A stretch of 64,000 nt of DNA, taken from NCBI GenBank assembly GCA_020634435.1, contig JACKBS010000018.1:26043-90042 (forward strand), given 5' to 3'. The DNA comes from Ardenticatenaceae bacterium. Lineage in GTDB: Bacteria > Chloroflexota > Anaerolineae > Promineifilales > Promineifilaceae. This document shows, one piece after another, positions 61,607 through 64,000 of this stretch (position 1 is the first letter of the stretch; every line of letters starts with the position of its first letter). The position numbers and the translations under genes are program-made. The notes beneath the pieces were generated by a model. The model made no database searches. It was given only the letters and a program-made list of their open reading frames with translations, and was not told the DNA's origin.

Positions 61607-62968
61607 CTATTCCGGTTTAATCACCTCAAGACCGCCCATGTACGGCCGTAACACCTCTGGCACCACAATCGACCCATCCGCCTGCTGATTGTTCTCCATG
61701 ATGGCGATCATCACGCGGGGCAGCGCCAGACCACTAGCGTTGAGCGTGTGCGGATATTGCAGCTTACCGCCTTCCGTGGGCCGGTATTTGATGTTCGAGC
61801 GCCTCGCCTGGAAATCCTCCGCATTGCTGATCGAGCTGACCTCCAGCCATTCGCCGCAACCAGCCGCCCACACCTCAATGTCGTACGTCTTGGCCATCGA
61901 AAAGCCCACATCACCCGTGGCTAAATCCACAAAGCGGTAGCGGAACCCCAGCGCATCGCAGATGTCCTGAGCGTACTGCTTCATATCTTCCAGCACTTCG
62001 TAGCTTTTGTCTGGATGCACAAACTGGTACATCTCCACCTTGTCAAACTGGTGCCCCCGTTTGATGCCGCGCACATCCTTGCCCGCGCTCATCTTCTCGC
62101 GCCGCCAGCAGGGGGTATAGGCCACGTATTTCAGCGGCAGATCGGCCTCATCCAGAATTTCGTCGCGGTGCAGGCTGGTGAGGGCAATTTCGGCCGTACC
62201 CAGCCACATAAAATCCTCTTCCGCATCGCGGTAAATATTGTCGAAGAATTTGGGCAGTTGGCCCGCGCCTTCAAACACGACCGAGCGCACCATAAACGGC
62301 GGGTAAATCTCGGTGAAGCCGTGTTTTTCCAGGTGCGTGTTCAGCATGAATTGGATGAGCGCCCGCTGTAACCGGGCACCGGCCCCACGGAGAACGTAAA
62401 AGCGGCTACCGCTCAACTTTACACCGCGATCAAAATCAATGATGTTGAGGTCAGTGCCCAAATCCCAGTGCGGCTTCGGCTCAAAATCAAACTGCGGCTC
62501 CGGCGCACCCTGCGGCTCATGGAAGACGTTGTGCGCTTCGTCTGGTCCAACGGGGACGCTCTCGTGGGTCAGGTTGGGCACCCAGAGCAGATTCTCGTTT
62601 AGGCGCGTTTCCACTTCACGCAGTTCCTCATCATAAACGGCAATCTGCTCGCCGATTTTGCGCGGGGCGTCTTTGGCTTCCTCTGCCTGGGCGGCCAGCG
62701 CTTCAACTTCGGCCTTCAGAGCATCGGCGGCAGGTCCAGCGGCGGTGCGCTTTAGCTCCGCCTCTTTTTTCTTGAGCGTGCCCATCAGCTGCCCAATCTC
62801 TTTGGAAGTGCTGTTGCGCTGCTGGCGCAGAGCTTCTACCTCCTGCAAAATCTCACGGCGACGGCCGTCATCGGCTAAAATCTGGTCAATGGGCGCCTCA
62901 ACGTTGCGCTTGGCAATTTGTTCTTTGACCCACTCTGGTTTTTCACGAATCAAGTTAATATCTAGCAT
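61607..62968 (-). CDS. serS: Serine--tRNA ligase
   Basis: 453 residues, CGGAGGAAAAA before the ATG. Charges tRNA-Ser. N-terminal antiparallel coiled-coil arm (~30-105) that holds the tRNA long arm; class II catalytic core with motif 2 YTPCWRREKMSAGKDVRGI and motif 3 ASGLALPRVMIAIMENNQ. Normal length. It is expressed from a T-box leader (63337-63043) with a serine specifier, so read-through depends on uncharged tRNA-Ser. Confidence 0.97.
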   Translation of the reverse strand: MLDINLIREKPEWVKEQIAKRNVEAPIDQILADDGRRREILQEVEALRQQRNSTSKEIGQLMGTLKKKEAELKRTAAGPAADALKAEVEALAAQAEEAKDAPRKIGEQIAVYDEELREVETRLNENLLWVPNLTHESVPVGPDEAHNVFHEPQGAPEPQFDFEPKPHWDLGTDLNIIDFDRGVKLSGSRFYVLRGAGARLQRALIQFMLNTHLEKHGFTEIYPPFMVRSVVFEGAGQLPKFFDNIYRDAEEDFMWLGTAEIALTSLHRDEILDEADLPLKYVAYTPCWRREKMSAGKDVRGIKRGHQFDKVEMYQFVHPDKSYEVLEDMKQYAQDICDALGFRYRFVDLATGDVGFSMAKTYDIEVWAAGCGEWLEVSSISNAEDFQARRSNIKYRPTEGGKLQYPHTLNASGLALPRVMIAIMENNQQADGSIVVPEVLRPYMGGLEVIKPE

Positions 62969-62980
62969 TTTTTCCTCCGG

Positions 62981-63042
62981 TAGTTGCTAGTTGTTAGTGG
63001 CTGGTGGCTAGTAAAACCACTAGCCACTAACAACCAACCACT
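62981..63042. repeat. Word-repeat hairpin (TAGTTGTTAGTGGCTAGT) before serS
   Basis: GTAGTTGCTAGTTGTTAGTGG words pair with CCACTAGCCACTAACAACC words around a short loop. It lies between the T-box terminator and the serS ribosome site, inside the leader RNA. Confidence 0.8.
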
Positions 63043-63047
63043 AAAAT

Positions 63048-63085
63048 AAAAAAGCCCCCTCGTCTGATTATCCAGGACGAGGGGG
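63048..63085 (-). terminator. T-box terminator hairpin
   Basis: On the minus strand CCCCCTCGTC and GACGAGGGGG pair around CTGGATAATCA, followed by CTTTTTT. Its start follows directly on the T-box sequence, so an antiterminator formed with uncharged tRNA would disrupt it. Confidence 0.93.
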
Positions 63086-63105
63086 CCCGTGGTGCCACCT
63101 GGGTT

Positions 63106-63179
63106 TACCGGTGAACGGTTATCGGTGAGCGGTAAACGGTTTTACCGATTACCAAACGACCGATTACTGATTACCGATC
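63106..63179. repeat. Word-repeat hairpin (GGTAATCGGTAAACGG) inside the T-box leader
   Basis: GGTAATCAGTAATCGGTCG and GGTAATCGG words pair with CCGTTTACCGCTCACCG and CCGTTCACCGG words. It occupies the linker between Stem I and the antiterminator. Confidence 0.8.
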
Positions 63180-63343
63180 TCAAAAAGCTGTAACGGGCTG
63201 ACCCGGCTTGCCTTGTTTCGGCAGCGACTCTAGAGTGGATTTCTGGCTGGCCAATCATTCGCTTGCACCGTCCGCGAACTCTCTGGGGATTGATACGGCC
63301 GTACTTGTCTCTGTCATCGTCGGTGTGTATCTTGTTGGTGGGC

Positions 63344-63372
63344 ATTATAGCTGGGGGGGGAACGGCCGTCAA
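63344..63372 (-). promoter_or_regulatory. serS T-box promoter
   Basis: TTGACG (63372-63367), 17 bp, TATAAT (63349-63344) on the minus strand. The -35 overlaps an ACGGCCGT octamer (63363-63370 region). The start point is ~63337. Confidence 0.85.
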
Positions 63373-63387
63373 CTTCACAAAATCATC

Positions 63388-63456
63388 ACGGATGTGACGA
63401 ATGGGCGAATATCACGAATTCTTTCATTATTCGTCTCATTCGTGTGATTCGTGTTC
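63388..63456. repeat. Word-repeat hairpin (CGAAT / ATTCGTG words)
   Basis: GACGAATGGGCGAATATCACGAAT pairs in part with ATTCGTCTCATTCGTG and GATTCGTG words; the right end encodes the last residues (HESHE) and stop of the GNAT gene. (Motifs given in short pieces.). Confidence 0.65.
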
Positions 63457-64000
63457 AACAAAATAGTATTCGTGGAAGTCGGCAACGGCCGTATACCCAA
63501 TCTTCTCGTAAATGTGGTTAGAGACAGGGTTGCTCAAATCTGTGAACAGCGTGCAGAACTGGTAGCCGTCGTCCAGCAGCCGCTGGCTGAGCGTAGCGAC
63601 GCAGGCAGTGGCGTAGCCGCGACCGCGCAGTTCGGCGGGCGTATAGACCAGCGACACGGTGATGCCGTGCCGCGTCGGACGTGCTTTGGACGCCATCGTC
63701 ACCGGCTCACCTGCTTCATTTTCCCATAAAAACAGGTCACCATTCTGCATTTTGCCCCGCGCCAGCATTTCCGCCGACTCGGAATCATCCTGAATGTTGG
63801 CATCTACGTGGAATCCCCGAATCCACGCCACCACGCGCTCAAAATCATCCGCAGCAGCGGGGCGCAGCTTGCCCGGCGGCAATGTGAGCGGCTGCACTTG
63901 CCGCAGCTCAAAGACACGCTGCATCATGCCCGGTTTGGGTGGCCGATCGTTTGCCTGCTGCCACATCCTGGCCCACGCATCTGCCACGTTGGCTGGCCCC
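63436..64000 (-). CDS. GNAT acetyltransferase (5' end cut by window edge)
   Basis: The frame is open through base 64000; the GTG at 63987 is in the middle of a protein-like stretch (ANVADAWARMWQQAND), so the true start is probably outside the window. The visible 188 residues include a N-terminal linker (MMQRVFELRQVQPLTLPPG) and a GNAT fold with acetyl-CoA-binding VYTPAELRGRGYATACVATL and the C-terminal SNPVSNHIYEKIGYTAVADF. Such proteins acetylate an amine or peptide; the substrate is unknown. Its last codons and stop come from a word-repeat hairpin. Confidence 0.85.
   Translation of the reverse strand, partial: GPANVADAWARMWQQANDRPPKPGMMQRVFELRQVQPLTLPPGKLRPAAADDFERVVAWIRGFHVDANIQDDSESAEMLARGKMQNGDLFLWENEAGEPVTMASKARPTRHGITVSLVYTPAELRGRGYATACVATLSQRLLDDGYQFCTLFTDLSNPVSNHIYEKIGYTAVADFHEYYFVEHESHE

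Larger units (their letters stand above)
63043..63337 (-). ncRNA. T-box riboswitch controlling serS (serine specifier)
   Basis: Read on the minus strand from ~63337: AGUA of the Stem I internal loop (63305-63302), AGAGAG (63284-63279) and GGUG (63269-63266) of the distal Stem I, then GCCAGAA-UCC-AC with candidate specifier UCC for serine (63239-63237). Further on comes AGGUGGCACCACGG (63100-63087), close to the T-box consensus, followed by the terminator. Uncharged tRNA-Ser would pair with the T-box and stabilise the antiterminator. A word-repeat hairpin (63106-63179) is inserted between Stem I and the T-box. Confidence 0.88.

Overview
The window looks like chromosomal DNA of a Chloroflexota bacterium, probably an Anaerolineae/Ardenticatenia-type lineage. 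This is inferred from gene content, not from a marker-gene comparison. The basis is the SufR-type suf cluster, tandem-GAF kinases, many lipoprotein ABC receptors, a subtilase ending in a YFPIV-type tail, and many short hairpin repeats. GC is moderate. There is no rRNA, recognised tRNA, phage, IS element or CRISPR array. Both edges cut genes: a membrane protein on the left (3' end missing) and a GNAT acetyltransferase on the right (5' end missing).

Layout. 1-6.9 kb: truncated two-helix membrane protein, then a two-gene unit with a GDPD lipoprotein and a 1372-residue lipoprotein fusing a beta-propeller, a di-haem peroxidase and a CRTAC1-like module. 7.2-13.2 kb: sugar ABC importer (receptor, two permeases), FGGY kinase and divergent SorC-type regulator. 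13.2-17.5 kb: small hypothetical protein, SH3-like protein, cNMP-binding/PP2C phosphatase and PolX polymerase. 17.7-21.7 kb: peptide-type ABC receptor that appears circularly permuted, plus two permeases. 21.8-24.6 kb: cell-wall and LysM/membrane proteins behind a leaderless-looking promoter. 24.6-27.7 kb: cold-shock-domain protein and gyrA. 27.9-36.0 kb: sufCBD, sulfurtransferase, sufS, sufU and Rieske, divergent from sufR and a DUF59 gene. 36-43 kb: GT2, a large subtilase, a receiver protein, ybaK and a membrane protein. 43.3-44.8 kb: GH13 enzyme. 45.0-56.4 kb: signalling block of a receiver, a GAF-only membrane sensor, a methyltransferase, a giant GAF histidine kinase, threonine synthase fused to a receiver domain, and a receiver-histidine kinase hybrid. 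56.5-64 kb: DMT exporter, lipoprotein, FemAB-like transferase, GT4, and serS behind a T-box leader.

Three layers stand out. (1) The 8-bp palindrome ACGGCCGT occurs about 105 times by eye, where one or two are expected; it lies in genes, gaps, a terminator loop and a promoter. (2) Intergenic gaps, including those inside the suf operon and the serS T-box leader, hold hairpins made of reiterated 6-9 nt words; other hairpin repeats supply stop codons of flanking genes. (3) Unusual proteins: threonine synthase-receiver, circularly permuted receptor, and propeller-peroxidase-CRTAC1 fusion.
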